Below are positions 32,596 through 42,417 of a stretch of DNA of 55,093 nucleotides, in pieces (position 1 is the first letter of the stretch; every line of letters begins with the position of its first letter). The position numbers and the translations under genes were made by a program. The notes beneath the pieces are model-generated. The model was not told the DNA's origin and did no database searches. It was given only the letters and a program-made list of their open reading frames with translations. This DNA comes from Micavibrio sp. (GTDB lineage Bacteria > Pseudomonadota > Alphaproteobacteria > Micavibrionales > Micavibrionaceae). The DNA lies in assembly GCA_028290825.1 (NCBI GenBank), contig JAQGJB010000019.1:1-55093 (forward strand), in the 5' to 3' direction.

Positions 32596-33460
32596 GCAAC
32601 TTCCCGTCAGCAGACTGGGGGAAGGGCCGTGTTGGGATACTGCAACTGATATTTTATACTGGGTCGATATCACAGGGCAGGCCATTCACCGCTATCATCC
32701 GGTTGATTCCCGGGTAGAGACCTGCAAAACACCGTCCATGGTGGGCTTTGCGGTCACCTGCGCAGATGGGGGGCTTATTGCCGGTTTATGTGACGGCATC
32801 TATAAGGTCGATTTTGCTACCGGAAATTTTACAAAGATTACGATGCCCGAAGGCATGTCGCCGGAAAACCGTTTCAATGATGGAAAGTGCGACCGTCGCG
32901 GACGACTCTGGTGCGGAACGATGAATCTCAGGGCCGATGATGTTCCGCCCACAGGTGAATTGTTCCGGATGGAAAAGGGCGGGCTGGTGACTGTTGAGAA
33001 AGATATTTTTATATCCAACGGTCTTGGTTGGAGCCCCGATAACAGGACGATGTATTATACGGATACCGTGCGCCGTGTGATATGGCAGTATGATTATGAT
33101 CTCAGCACAGGCGAGGCCGTAAACCGGCGTGTCTTTCTGCAAAAAAATGACGGCCCCGGCCGGCCTGACGGGTTATGCGTTGATTCTCAGGGGCGTGTTC
33201 TGACCGCGCTCTGGCCGGGCTGGGGGGTGGAGATTTATACCCCGGATGGAAAGCTGGATCAGCGTATAGAGTTGCCCGTGCCGCAAATCTCGAGCTGCGC
33301 TTTTGGTGGACCTGATCTCAAAACTTTATTCATCACGACGGCAAGAGAAGGCATGGACTTGCAAAAGCTGCAGGAAGCGCCGCTTTCCGGTGGCGTCTTT
33401 GCTGTTGAGATGAATATTCCCGGCCTTCCTGAGGTCCCATGTGAAATAGATAGGGCATGA
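32564..33460 (+). CDS. SMP-30/gluconolactonase-type sugar lactonase
   Basis: A 298-residue six-bladed propeller that opens sugar lactones to aldonic acids. The divalent-metal ligands are visible: E20 (LGEGP), N152 (SNGLGWSPD) and D202 (RPDGL), and NRFNDGKCD is the usual substrate-side loop. It is translationally coupled to the glycosidase before it and overlaps the ATG of the kinase after it. In the De Ley-Doudoroff scheme it would hydrolyse galactonolactone; other aldonolactones are equally possible from sequence. Confidence 0.93.
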   Translation: MSFSPDLHLLEQLPVSRLGEGPCWDTATDILYWVDITGQAIHRYHPVDSRVETCKTPSMVGFAVTCADGGLIAGLCDGIYKVDFATGNFTKITMPEGMSPENRFNDGKCDRRGRLWCGTMNLRADDVPPTGELFRMEKGGLVTVEKDIFISNGLGWSPDNRTMYYTDTVRRVIWQYDYDLSTGEAVNRRVFLQKNDGPGRPDGLCVDSQGRVLTALWPGWGVEIYTPDGKLDQRIELPVPQISSCAFGGPDLKTLFITTAREGMDLQKLQEAPLSGGVFAVEMNIPGLPEVPCEIDRA

Positions 33461-34431
33461 GCGAAATAATTGTCGACTGGGGAAGTACGAATTTTCGGGC
33501 ATTCCTTGTCACGGACGGGAAAATTATTGACCGCCGCACGGCACCCGGCCATGGCGTTCTGCAACTCTATGCGGCTGCTTTTTCTGATGCCAGATTGCTT
33601 AATAATGAAGCATACAGAACAAAATTTTATGCTGACATCCTGAGGGCCCAGACAGGGCCGTGGCTGCAACGCCATGAGATTTTTACGATCTTCATGTGCG
33701 GCGCAATCGGCAGTCGTGAGGGCTGGCTCAATACGGGTTATTGTGATGCGCCTGCTGGCCTTTCGTCTCTTGCTAAAAGTATCCGTTATCTCGACGCGCA
33801 TGAAAACGGCGGTTTCCTGGAGGCGCGTATCGGCATCCTGCCCGGCCTTGCCACACGGCGTCATGGGCGATATGACATCATGCGCAGTGAAGAAATCAAA
33901 AGCCTTGGCGCGCTGACCCATTTCGGTCTTCGGGATGGTGTTTTCTGTATCCCCGGAACGCATTGCAAATGGGTGACGGTCAAGGAGGGGCGGATTGTTG
34001 ATTTTTATTCGGTGATGACCGGAGAGCTTTATAATATTTTGCAGATCAATGGTTCGCTTGCCCCATTGCTTACGGGGCAGCAGCAGGAAGATGAGCAATC
34101 TTTCATTCAGGGACTCGCTCTTTCAGCGGAAGGCCATGATCTGCTTTCCGATCTGTGGCAGGTGCGCAGCCAGAAAATTCGTGCGGAATATCCGCCGCAG
34201 CATCTGCAATCCTATTTATCGGGCATTCTGATTGGCCACGAATTGCGGCAGGCAAAGTCCGTTATTAAAGATCCGCAAAATCTCATTTTGTTAAGTGATT
34301 TCGGCAACAGACAGAAATGCTACAGGCGCGCAATAGAAAGCGCGGGCTGGACTGTTACCAATGAAATTGAAAGTGAAACAGCCGTGTGTGAGGGTATGCT
34401 TGGCCTTATCTCACTTTGCAGGCAGACATGA
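33457..34431 (+). CDS. dgoK: 2-dehydro-3-deoxygalactonokinase
   Basis: A 324-residue kinase phosphorylating KDGal to KDPGal. It opens with the ASKHA-type phosphate loop DWGSTNFRAFLV. The DgoK signatures CGAIGSREGWLNTGY, GILPGLA, MRSEEIKSLGA and PGTHCKWV are present. The ATG overlaps the lactonase stop. The 3' end overlaps the convergent aldolase gene by 26 bases. Kinase and aldolase form the lower half of galactonate catabolism. Confidence 0.93.
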   Translation: MSEIIVDWGSTNFRAFLVTDGKIIDRRTAPGHGVLQLYAAAFSDARLLNNEAYRTKFYADILRAQTGPWLQRHEIFTIFMCGAIGSREGWLNTGYCDAPAGLSSLAKSIRYLDAHENGGFLEARIGILPGLATRRHGRYDIMRSEEIKSLGALTHFGLRDGVFCIPGTHCKWVTVKEGRIVDFYSVMTGELYNILQINGSLAPLLTGQQQEDEQSFIQGLALSAEGHDLLSDLWQVRSQKIRAEYPPQHLQSYLSGILIGHELRQAKSVIKDPQNLILLSDFGNRQKCYRRAIESAGWTVTNEIESETAVCEGMLGLISLCRQT

Positions 34432-35035
34432 AATCTTCCGCCCGCGCTCTGACCTCATCAACACTCATGCCGGGCTTAAAAAGCTGTGACCCGACACCAA
34501 AGGCTGCGCTGCCTGCCTCGCGAAACGCCTGCAGATTGTCCGGTGTTACACCACCGACGGGGATAATGCGTGCATCTGCCGGCAATACACTTCGGATTGC
34601 CTTGATATAAGCAGGTCCCATAGCATCTGCAGGAAAAAGCTTCAGATAGCGTGCGCCATAGGCATAAGCCTGAAATGCTTCGGTCGCGCTCAGGAACCCT
34701 GGCATAATCACTGCGTTATGGGCCAAAGCTTCCGTAACCACTGAAGCATCCGTATTGGGTGCAACAATCAGTTTTCCGCCCGCGCTGACAACGGCCTTTA
34801 CATCTGCGGCACTTAAAACCGTGCCGGCTCCCGTCAGAATACTATCACCAAAATAATCATAAAGATTTCTGATGCTCTCCAGCGGGGAGGGGGAGTTCAG
34901 CGGAACCTCAATGCACCGCCATCCGGAATCGACAATGGCCTTGCCATAGGCAACAACTTGCTCAGGCTGGACCCCGCGCAGGATCGCGATCAGTGGAGCT
35001 TCGGAGAAAAGAGCGTCGATATTGTCTGCGTTCAT
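34406..35035 (-). CDS. dgoA: 2-dehydro-3-deoxy-6-phosphogalactonate aldolase
   Basis: A 209-residue class I aldolase splitting KDPGal to pyruvate and glyceraldehyde 3-phosphate. The Schiff-base lysine is K132 in ARYLKLFPAD. Other family segments are LIAILRGV, GAGTVLSAADV, PGFLSATEA and PVGGVTPDN. The KDPGal rather than KDPG assignment rests on the adjacent DgoK and on overall likeness to DgoA. It follows the dehydratase gene by 8 bases on the same strand. Confidence 0.92.
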   Translation of the reverse strand: MNADNIDALFSEAPLIAILRGVQPEQVVAYGKAIVDSGWRCIEVPLNSPSPLESIRNLYDYFGDSILTGAGTVLSAADVKAVVSAGGKLIVAPNTDASVVTEALAHNAVIMPGFLSATEAFQAYAYGARYLKLFPADAMGPAYIKAIRSVLPADARIIPVGGVTPDNLQAFREAGSAAFGVGSQLFKPGMSVDEVRARAEDFMSACKVR

Positions 35036-35043
35036 AATGATCT

Positions 35044-36867
35044 CTAATGCTGCCGTCGCGGACTGGTGCGTGCATAAGCCGCCAGTTTTTCAGGTGTGAG
35101 GTCGGGGTTGTCGAATAATTTTAAATAGGCGCCCAGATGCGCCTGGTTTACGCCAAGTTCCGGATGGGCGTGGACAAGCCCCCAGGGACTATGCGGGGGA
35201 GCAGGCGACATCGGCAGCGCGGCAAGTCTCTTCGAAATTTCATCATCGCTGACTTCAAGTGTCAGCAGACGACCCTTAACATCCAGTACAATCCAGTCGC
35301 CGGTACGTACGGCACCCAGCGGGCCACCCGCTGCCGATTCGGGGGAAATATGCAGAACATGGCAACCGTAAGCCGTGCCGCTCATGCGTGCATCGGATAG
35401 CGTGACCATGGACTTAATTCCCTGCTTCAGCAGATAACCAGGCGGACGGACATTGCCCACTTCCGGCATGCCGGGATAGCCCAGCGGCCCGCAATTGCGC
35501 AGGACAAGAATATTGTCTGCCTTGATATCCTCTGCCGGATCGTCAATGCGCCTATGGTAATCTTCGATTGTGTCGAACACCACCGCCTGGCCTTTATGCT
35601 GCAACAGGGCAGGATTATCGACGGCGGACACTTTAAGAATGGCTCCGTCCGGCGCAAGGTTACCTTTTAAAACCACAATCCCGGCACCCGTCTGTAATGG
35701 GTCCGATACCGGGCGGATTACGCGCGGATCGATATAAGGATCTTTCTCCTCCAGGGCGTCGCTGAGGCTCTGACCTGTACAAATACGGGCCGTGGAATCA
35801 ATCAATCCGGCCTTCATCAATTCACGCTGAACCGCAGGCATCCCGCCCGCGCGGTAATATTCTTCCATCAGGTATTCGCCCGATGGCTTGACATTGACCA
35901 ATAGCGGAATCTTTTGGCCGTATTCATCCCAATCCTCAAGATTGAAATCAATGCCGCACATTTTCGCGGCGGCCAGAAGATGGATGACGGCATTGGTTGA
36001 TCCGCCGATCGCGGCGTTTACCACGATCGCATTAATGAATGACTGGCGGTTGACGAAGGAACGCGGATTACGCCCCTCCAGAACCATATCGACAATCATT
36101 GCGCCGCTACGGTAGCTGGCATGTGCGCGTTCAGCCATCGGTGCGGGGATGGCCGAGCTGCCCGGTAGGGAAAGGCCCAGCGCCTCGGCCAGGCTATTCA
36201 TAGTTGAGGCTGTTCCCATGCTCATGCAATGACCGGCGCTTGGCTGCGCCGCGCAGGAGCGGATGATCAGTTCATCTTCGGTAATCGTACCGGCGGCAAG
36301 GAGTTCTCGGTTCTTCCACAGGTGAACGCCGGATGCGGATTGCTGGCCGCGGTGATATCCATTCAACATGGGCCCCGCCGACGCAAAAATGACCGGAAGA
36401 TCCGCCAGGAGCGATGCCATCAGCCCGGCAGGAACAGTCTTGTCACATCCGGTCAGCAGCACCAGCCCGTCAAGAGGATTGGCAATAATCGTTTCAAGCA
36501 AGGTCAGCGCCGTAAGGTTGCGCAGATACATGGTTGTCGGTCGGGTCAGCGGCTCCCCAAGGGGAGGGGCGGCATCAAAGCGTAACGGAATGCCGCCAGC
36601 CGCGCGGATACCTTCCACAACCCGGTCACCCAGATGATGGTCGTGCATAGCCTGGCAGGGGTTTAGGTCGCCACCGAATTTGCAGACCCCGATCACGGGC
36701 CGCCGCCCGCTGGTTGTCCTGTCGCTTAAATGATGGCTGGTTCCGATAAGTTCTTCCAGGGTCAGTTTGGAATTGACCAGCTTGCCGGTATGGTGCGCAC
36801 GCAGATCAACGGCTGTTTCAGGCCCGAACCAGTGATCGCTGCGCAAGGAAATTTTCTTTGAAATCAT
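35044..36867 (-). CDS. IlvD/Edd-family sugar-acid dehydratase
   Basis: A 607-residue iron-sulfur dehydratase converting an aldonic acid to its 2-keto-3-deoxy form. Cluster-binding cysteine candidates are C71 (NPCQAMH), C141 (LTGCDKTVPA) and C214 (SAGHCMSMGTA). The sequence is of the type annotated as L-arabinonate, D-xylonate or galactonate dehydratase, not branched-chain IlvD. With the downstream KDPGal aldolase, galactonate is the most sensible substrate. The ATG has no strong ribosome site. Divergent from the GH5 gene across a 156-base control region. Confidence 0.9.
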   Translation of the reverse strand: MISKKISLRSDHWFGPETAVDLRAHHTGKLVNSKLTLEELIGTSHHLSDRTTSGRRPVIGVCKFGGDLNPCQAMHDHHLGDRVVEGIRAAGGIPLRFDAAPPLGEPLTRPTTMYLRNLTALTLLETIIANPLDGLVLLTGCDKTVPAGLMASLLADLPVIFASAGPMLNGYHRGQQSASGVHLWKNRELLAAGTITEDELIIRSCAAQPSAGHCMSMGTASTMNSLAEALGLSLPGSSAIPAPMAERAHASYRSGAMIVDMVLEGRNPRSFVNRQSFINAIVVNAAIGGSTNAVIHLLAAAKMCGIDFNLEDWDEYGQKIPLLVNVKPSGEYLMEEYYRAGGMPAVQRELMKAGLIDSTARICTGQSLSDALEEKDPYIDPRVIRPVSDPLQTGAGIVVLKGNLAPDGAILKVSAVDNPALLQHKGQAVVFDTIEDYHRRIDDPAEDIKADNILVLRNCGPLGYPGMPEVGNVRPPGYLLKQGIKSMVTLSDARMSGTAYGCHVLHISPESAAGGPLGAVRTGDWIVLDVKGRLLTLEVSDDEISKRLAALPMSPAPPHSPWGLVHAHPELGVNQAHLGAYLKLFDNPDLTPEKLAAYARTSPRRQH

Positions 36868-36885
36868 TTTCTACCGTTTTAAGAA

Positions 36886-36924
36886 TTGTAATCTTCAATA
36901 ACCGCACCGCAGCACAAATTACAA
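36886..36924. promoter_or_regulatory. Possible operator: spaced inverted repeat
   Basis: TTGTAAT (36886-36892) and ATTACAA (36918-36924) form a perfect 7-base inverted repeat with 25 bases between, in the divergent promoter region of the dehydratase and GH5 genes. It could be a regulator's half-sites. No regulator gene is nearby. Confidence 0.3.
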
Positions 36925-37023
36925 GACTATTATTAGCTTTAATTTCTTGCGTAAATCGAGATCTTTTTATAATCATAATAATAAATAACCGCATTTTGCA
37001 GTGCAGCAACAGGGATTAGAAAA

Positions 37024-38103
37024 ATGAGTACATCGGCAATTCCATCCAACCAGTGGTCCCCGGACCAGGCCAAGCAGTGGTACGCAAGGCAGCCTTTTCT
37101 GATCGGTGCTAATTTTCTCCCCGCCAATGCAATCAATCAATTGGAAATGTGGCAGGCGGATACTTTCGACCCACGCCAGATCGACTGGGAGCTAGGCCTC
37201 GCGGAAGACCATTGTGGTATGACCACTATGCGTATTTTCCTGCACGATCTTTTGTGGGACAGCGACAGCGATGGTTATAAGCAGCGCATCGACACGGTTC
37301 TGGGCCTTTGTGAAAAACATAAAATCAAACCAATGCTGGTCCTGTTTGATTCCTGCTGGGACCCTCATCCAAAACTCGGGAAACAGAAAGATCCGATGCC
37401 GCACACCCATAATTCCGGCTGGGTGCAAAGTCCTGGAGCAAAGGCCCTGGCCGATGCCGCAGAACATCCGCGGCTAGAAAATTATATAAAGGGTATTGTT
37501 GGCGCTTTCGCCAACGATGACCGCATCCTTGCCTGGGATGTCTGGAACGAGCCTGATTTTATCAACCACGACAATTACGGTCAGGGTGGTTTGGGAGTGG
37601 AATTACCCCCTGATGAAAAACGTGCGCATGTCGCCAAACTCATTCCCCAGGTTTTTGACTGGGTCCGCTCCGCCGGACCTGTCCAGCCGTTGACCAGCGG
37701 CATCTGGACGGGTGACTGGTCCAGCCATGATAAATTGAACCCGATTCAGAAAACGCAGATTGAAAAATCCGATCTGATTTCCTTCCATAGCTACGGTAAG
37801 CCTGAAGTCTTTGAAGGTTGCGTCCAGGCGCTGCAACGATATGAACGCCCCTTTATCTGCACAGAATATATGGCGCGCAGCATCGGCAGCACCTTCGAAT
37901 GCATCCTTCCCCTGGCCAGAAAATTTAATGTGGCTGTTCTGAACTGGGGCCTTGTTGTCGGAAAATCTCAGACGCATCTGCCTTGGCGAAACTGGAGCCA
38001 GCCTACTCAAAGTCCGCCTGCCGGTAATTTATTCCATGACATTTTCTGGAGCGATGGAACTCCAATCGATCCTGCAGAATTGCCTGTATTTAAATACAAA
38101 TAA
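37024..38103 (+). CDS. GH5-type (clan A) glycoside hydrolase, cytoplasmic
   Basis: A 359-residue (beta/alpha)8 glycosidase. The acid/base is E176 in WDVWNEPDF and the nucleophile E281 in FICTEYMAR, the expected clan GH-A spacing. No signal peptide, so it should cleave imported oligosaccharides. Family members act on many beta-linked glycans (mannan, xylan, galactan, glucan); the substrate is not readable here. AGGGA precedes the ATG. Its place at the end of the sugar-acid cluster suggests it supplies the hexose or pentose. Confidence 0.85.
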   Translation: MSTSAIPSNQWSPDQAKQWYARQPFLIGANFLPANAINQLEMWQADTFDPRQIDWELGLAEDHCGMTTMRIFLHDLLWDSDSDGYKQRIDTVLGLCEKHKIKPMLVLFDSCWDPHPKLGKQKDPMPHTHNSGWVQSPGAKALADAAEHPRLENYIKGIVGAFANDDRILAWDVWNEPDFINHDNYGQGGLGVELPPDEKRAHVAKLIPQVFDWVRSAGPVQPLTSGIWTGDWSSHDKLNPIQKTQIEKSDLISFHSYGKPEVFEGCVQALQRYERPFICTEYMARSIGSTFECILPLARKFNVAVLNWGLVVGKSQTHLPWRNWSQPTQSPPAGNLFHDIFWSDGTPIDPAELPVFKYK

Positions 38104-38155
38104 AAATTTCGTGGAGGCCGGTACCGCAGTTGTGATGACTGGCGGTGCGGGACAA

Positions 38156-38359
38156 TCATTCAGGCGTTGGCGGGGGAGTGGCCGCGCGTTTGTGTTCTTC
38201 CTGAATTTCTTCCATCAACGTGGTAAGGGATACGCGATTGCCCGGGCGTGGTCTTGCCATGATTTCGTCAACCAGACGGACAGATCCTGCGAAAGCAATA
38301 AGCAAATCAAAAATCTCAATTTCCGCGTCGGACATTGAGAGTGGTGAACGGAAGCCCAT
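38156..38359 (-). CDS. Small hypothetical protein, 67 residues
   Basis: A short helical protein (SDAEIEIFDLLIAFAG, then EIMARPRPGN and TTLMEEIQEEH) with a Pro-rich tail. GGAGATAG lies before the ATG. No family recognised. Alone between the GH5 gene and the tRNA; a second frame in the same place (38215-38403) is less convincing. Confidence 0.45.
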   Translation of the reverse strand: MGFRSPLSMSDAEIEIFDLLIAFAGSVRLVDEIMARPRPGNRVSLTTLMEEIQEEHKRAATPPPTPE

Positions 38360-38762
38360 AACCTATCTCCAAAAATATATAGGTATAAATTAATATAGGT
38401 CACCTAAAAAAGAAAATCTAAATTTCACGACGGCAATTAATTCAGTATTTGCAGTCGGGCGGTTAGAGGGCCTCCATTTCTCATTTTCCTTCCCGCAGTT
38501 TGTACGCCAGCGATCAAAGATTGGTCGTATGCCCTTCTCCGGCGATCAGTTCGAAAACGTTATGGGTGACTGTTCCTCAAGCTATTCCTGTTGCTTCATG
38601 GTGTCCGTAGTGGCATCGGGCTATCTCCCTTTTCAAGCAAGCAATCTGCCCCCAATATGTCTTCAAACCATTAAGACGGGCTAATTCAGGGCGATGGATT
38701 TAGGCAAAGTTTGTCTGTTAAACCATTTAATACGGAGAATGGACGCTCTTGGAGGGAGGTAA
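38360..38762. other. Intergenic stretch without a supported gene
   Basis: About 400 bases. Short open stretches exist on the minus strand, for example about 35 codons near 38590-38700, but none has a start with a ribosome site or a recognisable motif. It could be decayed coding sequence. I see no repeat of the tRNA 3' end that would mark an integration site. Confidence 0.4.
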
Positions 38763-38852
38763 TGGCGGAGACGGAGGGATTCGAACCCTCGATACAGTTA
38801 CCCGTATGACGATTTAGCAAACCGTTGCCTTCAGCCACTCGGCCACGTCTCC
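38763..38852 (-). tRNA. tRNA-Ser(GCU)
   Basis: Class II tRNA of 90 bases with encoded CCA. Acceptor arms are GGAGACG and CGTCTCC, discriminator G, anticodon GCT in the loop TTTGCTAAA, a long variable arm and TTCGAATCC in the T-loop. It decodes AGC/AGU. Confidence 0.97.
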
Positions 38853-38933
38853 GCATTTAACATAGGCACCGGAGAAGGCTTAACCCTCCGGCAGGGGTTT
38901 TAATTAACAGTAATAAACCGCCAAATCAACCGG

Positions 38934-39338
38934 TTAATCGACGTAATTCTGGTCTTTCAGGCGTTTATTATTGCCAAAATCCTCGGCCACGGCCAGCAGG
39001 AACCCGACCAGGAAAATTACGATGCCGATCGAGCCGATAATTTTCAGGAAAACGTGCCATTCCAGGGCCTGAGTCCAGATCTGGGCGGTAACCAGAACCG
39101 TCGCCAGCCCGGTGAGGGCGACCAGGCCGAGCAGCAGCCATTTCCGGCGGCTGGCCGCCATATCATAATCGATCGCCATCAACAGCGAGATTTCCGTTCC
39201 GGCAATCAGGATCGTGCCCATGATTTTCAGGAACACATCCCATTCAATGACATAGGTCCACATCTCGATCAGACCGAGCACCGCTGCCAAAACACCCATG
39301 GCGCAAAGGGACAGTAAAAGGATTTTACCTTTGATCAT
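38934..39338 (-). CDS. Four-helix membrane protein with internal duplication
   Basis: A 134-residue hydrophobic protein of two similar halves. MWTYVIEWDVFLKIMGTI and IWTQALEWHVFLKIIGSI align position by position, each followed by a second helix, giving four transmembrane helices. No family recognised. Its start overlaps the stop of the DUF4177-like gene by 4 bases, so the two are co-translated. A signalling or membrane-organising partner role is only a guess. Confidence 0.75.
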   Translation of the reverse strand: MIKGKILLLSLCAMGVLAAVLGLIEMWTYVIEWDVFLKIMGTILIAGTEISLLMAIDYDMAASRRKWLLLGLVALTGLATVLVTAQIWTQALEWHVFLKIIGSIGIVIFLVGFLLAVAEDFGNNKRLKDQNYVD

Positions 39339-39568
39339 GGCGATGCGCCGACCTCGCGTTCCATGATGGTGAGAAAAGCTTCGCGCTTCCAGAATAAAAG
39401 CTCGCGGCGCTGTTCACGCTCCATCGTGATCACGCGCCAGCCATCGGCGGCATTCTTGTTCAGAAATTCGGAATAGCGCACCGGGTCGACCCGCGACCCG
39501 CCGAGGAACATCGACCCGAGCAGAGGCTCACGGTAGATGACTACTTTGTATTCGCGTTTCTGCGCCAT
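39335..39568 (-). CDS. DUF4177-like small protein
   Basis: A 77-residue soluble protein with the pattern of DUF4177: KREYKVVIYREP, then a segment around NKNAADGWRVITMEREQ, then ELLFWKREAFLTIMER. The conserved tryptophan after Asp-Gly is present. Function unknown. Coupled by an ATGA overlap to the four-helix membrane protein, so probably a pair at the inner membrane. Divergent from the MFS transporter gene. Confidence 0.7.
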   Translation of the reverse strand: MAQKREYKVVIYREPLLGSMFLGGSRVDPVRYSEFLNKNAADGWRVITMEREQRRELLFWKREAFLTIMEREVGASP

Positions 39569-39623
39569 TTGATTTTATGTCCATAATCTTTAAGATATGC
39601 GGAAATAATAAACAGGGGACATC

Positions 39624-40868
39624 ATGACGTCAATCAGCCTTGAAAGCCGCACTGTGGACTGCGCGGTATTATTCACAATTCTGGTCGCGGCACTGGGGTA
39701 TTTCGTCGATATTTTCGACCTGTTACTGTTTGCAATTGTGCGGGTGCAAAGCCTGAAGGATCTGGGCGTCGCGCCGGAGGCCTTGCTGTCCACGGGGATC
39801 AATCTTCTGAACGCACAGATGGCGGGCCTGCTGATCGGCGGATTTTTGTGGGGGGTGATCGGCGACAGAATGGGCCGGGTGAAGGTTCTCTTCGGCTCCA
39901 TTCTTTTATATTCAGTTGCAAACATTGCGAACGGTTTTGTGCAGAGTGTCGATATTTATATGGCGCTGCGCTTTATTGCCGGGATCGGCCTGGCGGGGGA
40001 GCTGGGGGCAGGGGTGACGCTTGCCTCCGAATTGCTACCGAAAAAGTGGCGCGGTCTGGGGACCACTTTTATCGCAAGTATTGGCGTGGCCGGGGCAATG
40101 CTGGCGGCGACACTGGCGGAGATAACCGACTGGCGCACGGCCTATATGATCGGCGGGTGTATGGGGTTGGGGCTTCTGGCCCTGCGGTTCAAGGTGCGTG
40201 AATCCGGCATGTACCGGAAAGTTGAAGAAAACGAAAAGCCTGTTCGGCGCGGGCGCGTTTCGATGCTGTTCCGCAATCCGGTTCTGTTGAAGCGTTACGT
40301 GTCGGTAATCCTGATCGGCGCGCCGCTTTGGGCCATGATCGGTTTATTCATTACTTTTACCCCTGAATTTGCCAGAGACATGGGCATGACGGACATTCCG
40401 ACTGCGGGCAAGGCTGTATTCTATTGTTATTTCGGTCTGGTCTTCGGGGATGCCTTCATCGGCCTGCTCAGTCAGAAGCTGCAAAGCCGCCGTAAGGCCG
40501 TGGCTGTATCACTGGTCATGCTGATTATAATGACGGCCCTGTATGTCGGTATTCCGCACAAGACGCTTGGCGTTTACTACGCTCTGTGCTTTTCGTTGGG
40601 GATCAGCGTCGGGTACTGGGCGATGTTTGTGCAGATGGGGGCGGAGCAGTTCGGCACGAATATTCGCGCGACGGCCGCCACGACAATTCCCAACGTTGTC
40701 CGCGCCATCACCATTCCGGTGACATTTGCATTTCGCGGCCTCACCGATTACCTGGGCGTGACGGTCAGTGGCGTCGCCGTTCTCGGCTTTACAATCGTGT
40801 TGGCCTTTATCGCGCTTTATAACCTGCGCGAAACCTTCGGCGCGGATCTTGATTACGTCGAGGGCTGA
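39624..40868 (+). CDS. MFS transporter
   Basis: A 414-residue major facilitator with about 12 transmembrane helices. The loop 2-3 signature [15 protein letters not shown] is clear, and [14 protein letters not shown] is a typical helix-5 region of the metabolite:H+ symporter/aromatic acid group. The substrate is not readable. AGGGGAC precedes the ATG. The 3' end overlaps the convergent TerC-CBS gene by 16 bases. Confidence 0.92.
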   Translation: MTSISLESRTVDCAVLFTILVAALGYFVDIFDLLLFAIVRVQSLKDLGVAPEALLSTGINLLNAQMAGLLIGGFLWGVIGDRMGRVKVLFGSILLYSVANIANGFVQSVDIYMALRFIAGIGLAGELGAGVTLASELLPKKWRGLGTTFIASIGVAGAMLAATLAEITDWRTAYMIGGCMGLGLLALRFKVRESGMYRKVEENEKPVRRGRVSMLFRNPVLLKRYVSVILIGAPLWAMIGLFITFTPEFARDMGMTDIPTAGKAVFYCYFGLVFGDAFIGLLSQKLQSRRKAVAVSLVMLIIMTALYVGIPHKTLGVYYALCFSLGISVGYWAMFVQMGAEQFGTNIRATAATTIPNVVRAITIPVTFAFRGLTDYLGVTVSGVAVLGFTIVLAFIALYNLRETFGADLDYVEG

Positions 40869-42412
40869 GGCGTTGCCTTGACCTTCAGAATTTTGTTCTT
40901 GTCCATCTTCAGGACCGTGAAATTCCAGCCCGGTATGCTCAGCACTTCACCTTCCTTCGGTATATGTCCGAGGCGGTAAAGGATAAACCCGGCCAGCGTC
41001 GAGAATCCGTCACCCGGCAGGTAACCGAGATGCAATTTCTCCCGCAGATCGTAGATCGAGGCCATGCCGTCGATCAGGATCGAATTGTCATGCTGGGTTT
41101 TGATTTCCGGCTCAAGGTCGTCATATTCATTCGGAATGTGCCCTGCAATCGTCTGGATAATATCGTTGAGGGTAACGACGCCTTCGATGCTGCCATATTC
41201 ATCGACCACGATCGCCATGGCCACGGGCGTTTCCTTGAACAGGTCGAGCGCCTTCAGCACCGACAGGTTCTCGTGCAGGCTGAGCGGCGGGCGCAGGGTA
41301 GAGACGATATCGGGCATAACCCCGCGTTCCCACACCGACAGCAATTCCGCCTTGCGCATCACGCCGACGATTTCATCCAGCCCGCCACGGCTCACCAGAA
41401 TTGTGCTGTGCGGAGTGGAGCGGATTTCCTCAATAATCATTTCCTGCGGATCGTTCAGGTCGATCCAGCTGATATCGGGGCGCGGCGTCATGATGCTGCG
41501 GATCGGACGTTCGGTCAATTGCAGGACGCCGCCAATCATTTTGCGTTCCATGGTTGAAAAAACCGGACCAGCATCCTGGCCAAACTTGACCAGCGTACTG
41601 ACATCCTCTGCCATTTCGGCATTACCGCCCGGCCTGCCGCTCAGCATACGAAGAACCGCATCGGTCGTGCGTTGGCGCCGGTCGGGGCCCGCGACCAGGC
41701 GGCTGCGGCGGCGGATCATACTGGTCTGGTTAAGAACCTCGATCAGGATTGAGAAGCCGATGGCGGCATACAGGTAGCCTTTCGGCACATGGAAACCAAG
41801 ACCGTCGGCCACCAGGCTGAAACCCACCATAAGCAGGAAGCTGAGACACAGCATAATGACCGTGGGGTGGGCATTCACAAATTTTGTCAGGGCTTTGCTG
41901 GCGAAAATCATCATCGCCATGGCGATAACGACGGCGGCCATCATAACGGGAAGATGTTCAACCATGCCAACGGCGGTAATCACCGCATCCATTGAGAAAA
42001 CCGCATCAAGGACCACGATCTGCGACACCACCACCCAAAATTTGGGGCGGTCTTTTTCATCATCAGGTCCATGCCCGTGCCCTTCGATACGGCCGTGAAT
42101 TTCACTGGTCGCCTTGAACAGAAGGAACAGGCCCCCACCCAGGAGAATAAGATCACGCCCCGAAAAATTATGCCCGAAAACGTCGAAGAGGGGGTTGGTC
42201 AGGGTAATCAGTTTGGAAATAAAGCTCAGCAATATAAGCCGCATGCCAAGCGCCAGCATAAGACCTATGACCCGGGCCTTATCGCGCTGTCGTTCGGGCA
42301 GTTTATCGGCAAGGATGGCGATGAACACCAGATTATCGACACCCAGAACAATTTCCAGCACGATCAGTGTGGAAAGACCGATCCAGATTTGAACATCAAA
42401 TAGAAAGTCCAT
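40853..42412 (-). CDS. TerC-family membrane protein with CBS pair and CorC/HlyC domain
   Basis: A 519-residue protein of the YegH/YoaE type. TerC integral domain (about 1-230, seven or so helices, [20 protein letters not shown] and [16 protein letters not shown] with the membrane acidic residues), then a CBS-domain pair (about 300-425) and a CorC_HlyC transporter-associated domain (about 435-515). TerC proteins are linked to metal, especially manganese, efflux and metalation of exported proteins. The aldo/keto reductase gene ends 5 bases upstream, so they may share a transcript. Confidence 0.93.
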   Translation of the reverse strand: MDFLFDVQIWIGLSTLIVLEIVLGVDNLVFIAILADKLPERQRDKARVIGLMLALGMRLILLSFISKLITLTNPLFDVFGHNFSGRDLILLGGGLFLLFKATSEIHGRIEGHGHGPDDEKDRPKFWVVVSQIVVLDAVFSMDAVITAVGMVEHLPVMMAAVVIAMAMMIFASKALTKFVNAHPTVIMLCLSFLLMVGFSLVADGLGFHVPKGYLYAAIGFSILIEVLNQTSMIRRRSRLVAGPDRRQRTTDAVLRMLSGRPGGNAEMAEDVSTLVKFGQDAGPVFSTMERKMIGGVLQLTERPIRSIMTPRPDISWIDLNDPQEMIIEEIRSTPHSTILVSRGGLDEIVGVMRKAELLSVWERGVMPDIVSTLRPPLSLHENLSVLKALDLFKETPVAMAIVVDEYGSIEGVVTLNDIIQTIAGHIPNEYDDLEPEIKTQHDNSILIDGMASIYDLREKLHLGYLPGDGFSTLAGFILYRLGHIPKEGEVLSIPGWNFTVLKMDKNKILKVKATPQPST

Positions 42413-42417
42413 GCGCT

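Noticed and set aside
38215-38403. 62-codon minus-strand frame overlapping the small hypothetical gene
   Set aside because: Aromatic-rich odd composition and no ribosome site; the 67-residue frame is preferred.
38360-38852. tRNA-Ser as an integration site for a mobile element
   Set aside because: No repeat of the tRNA 3' end, no integrase gene and no composition change nearby.
40964-41777. Two long plus-strand frames opposite the TerC-CBS gene
   Set aside because: Shadows of a well-recognised protein family on the minus strand.
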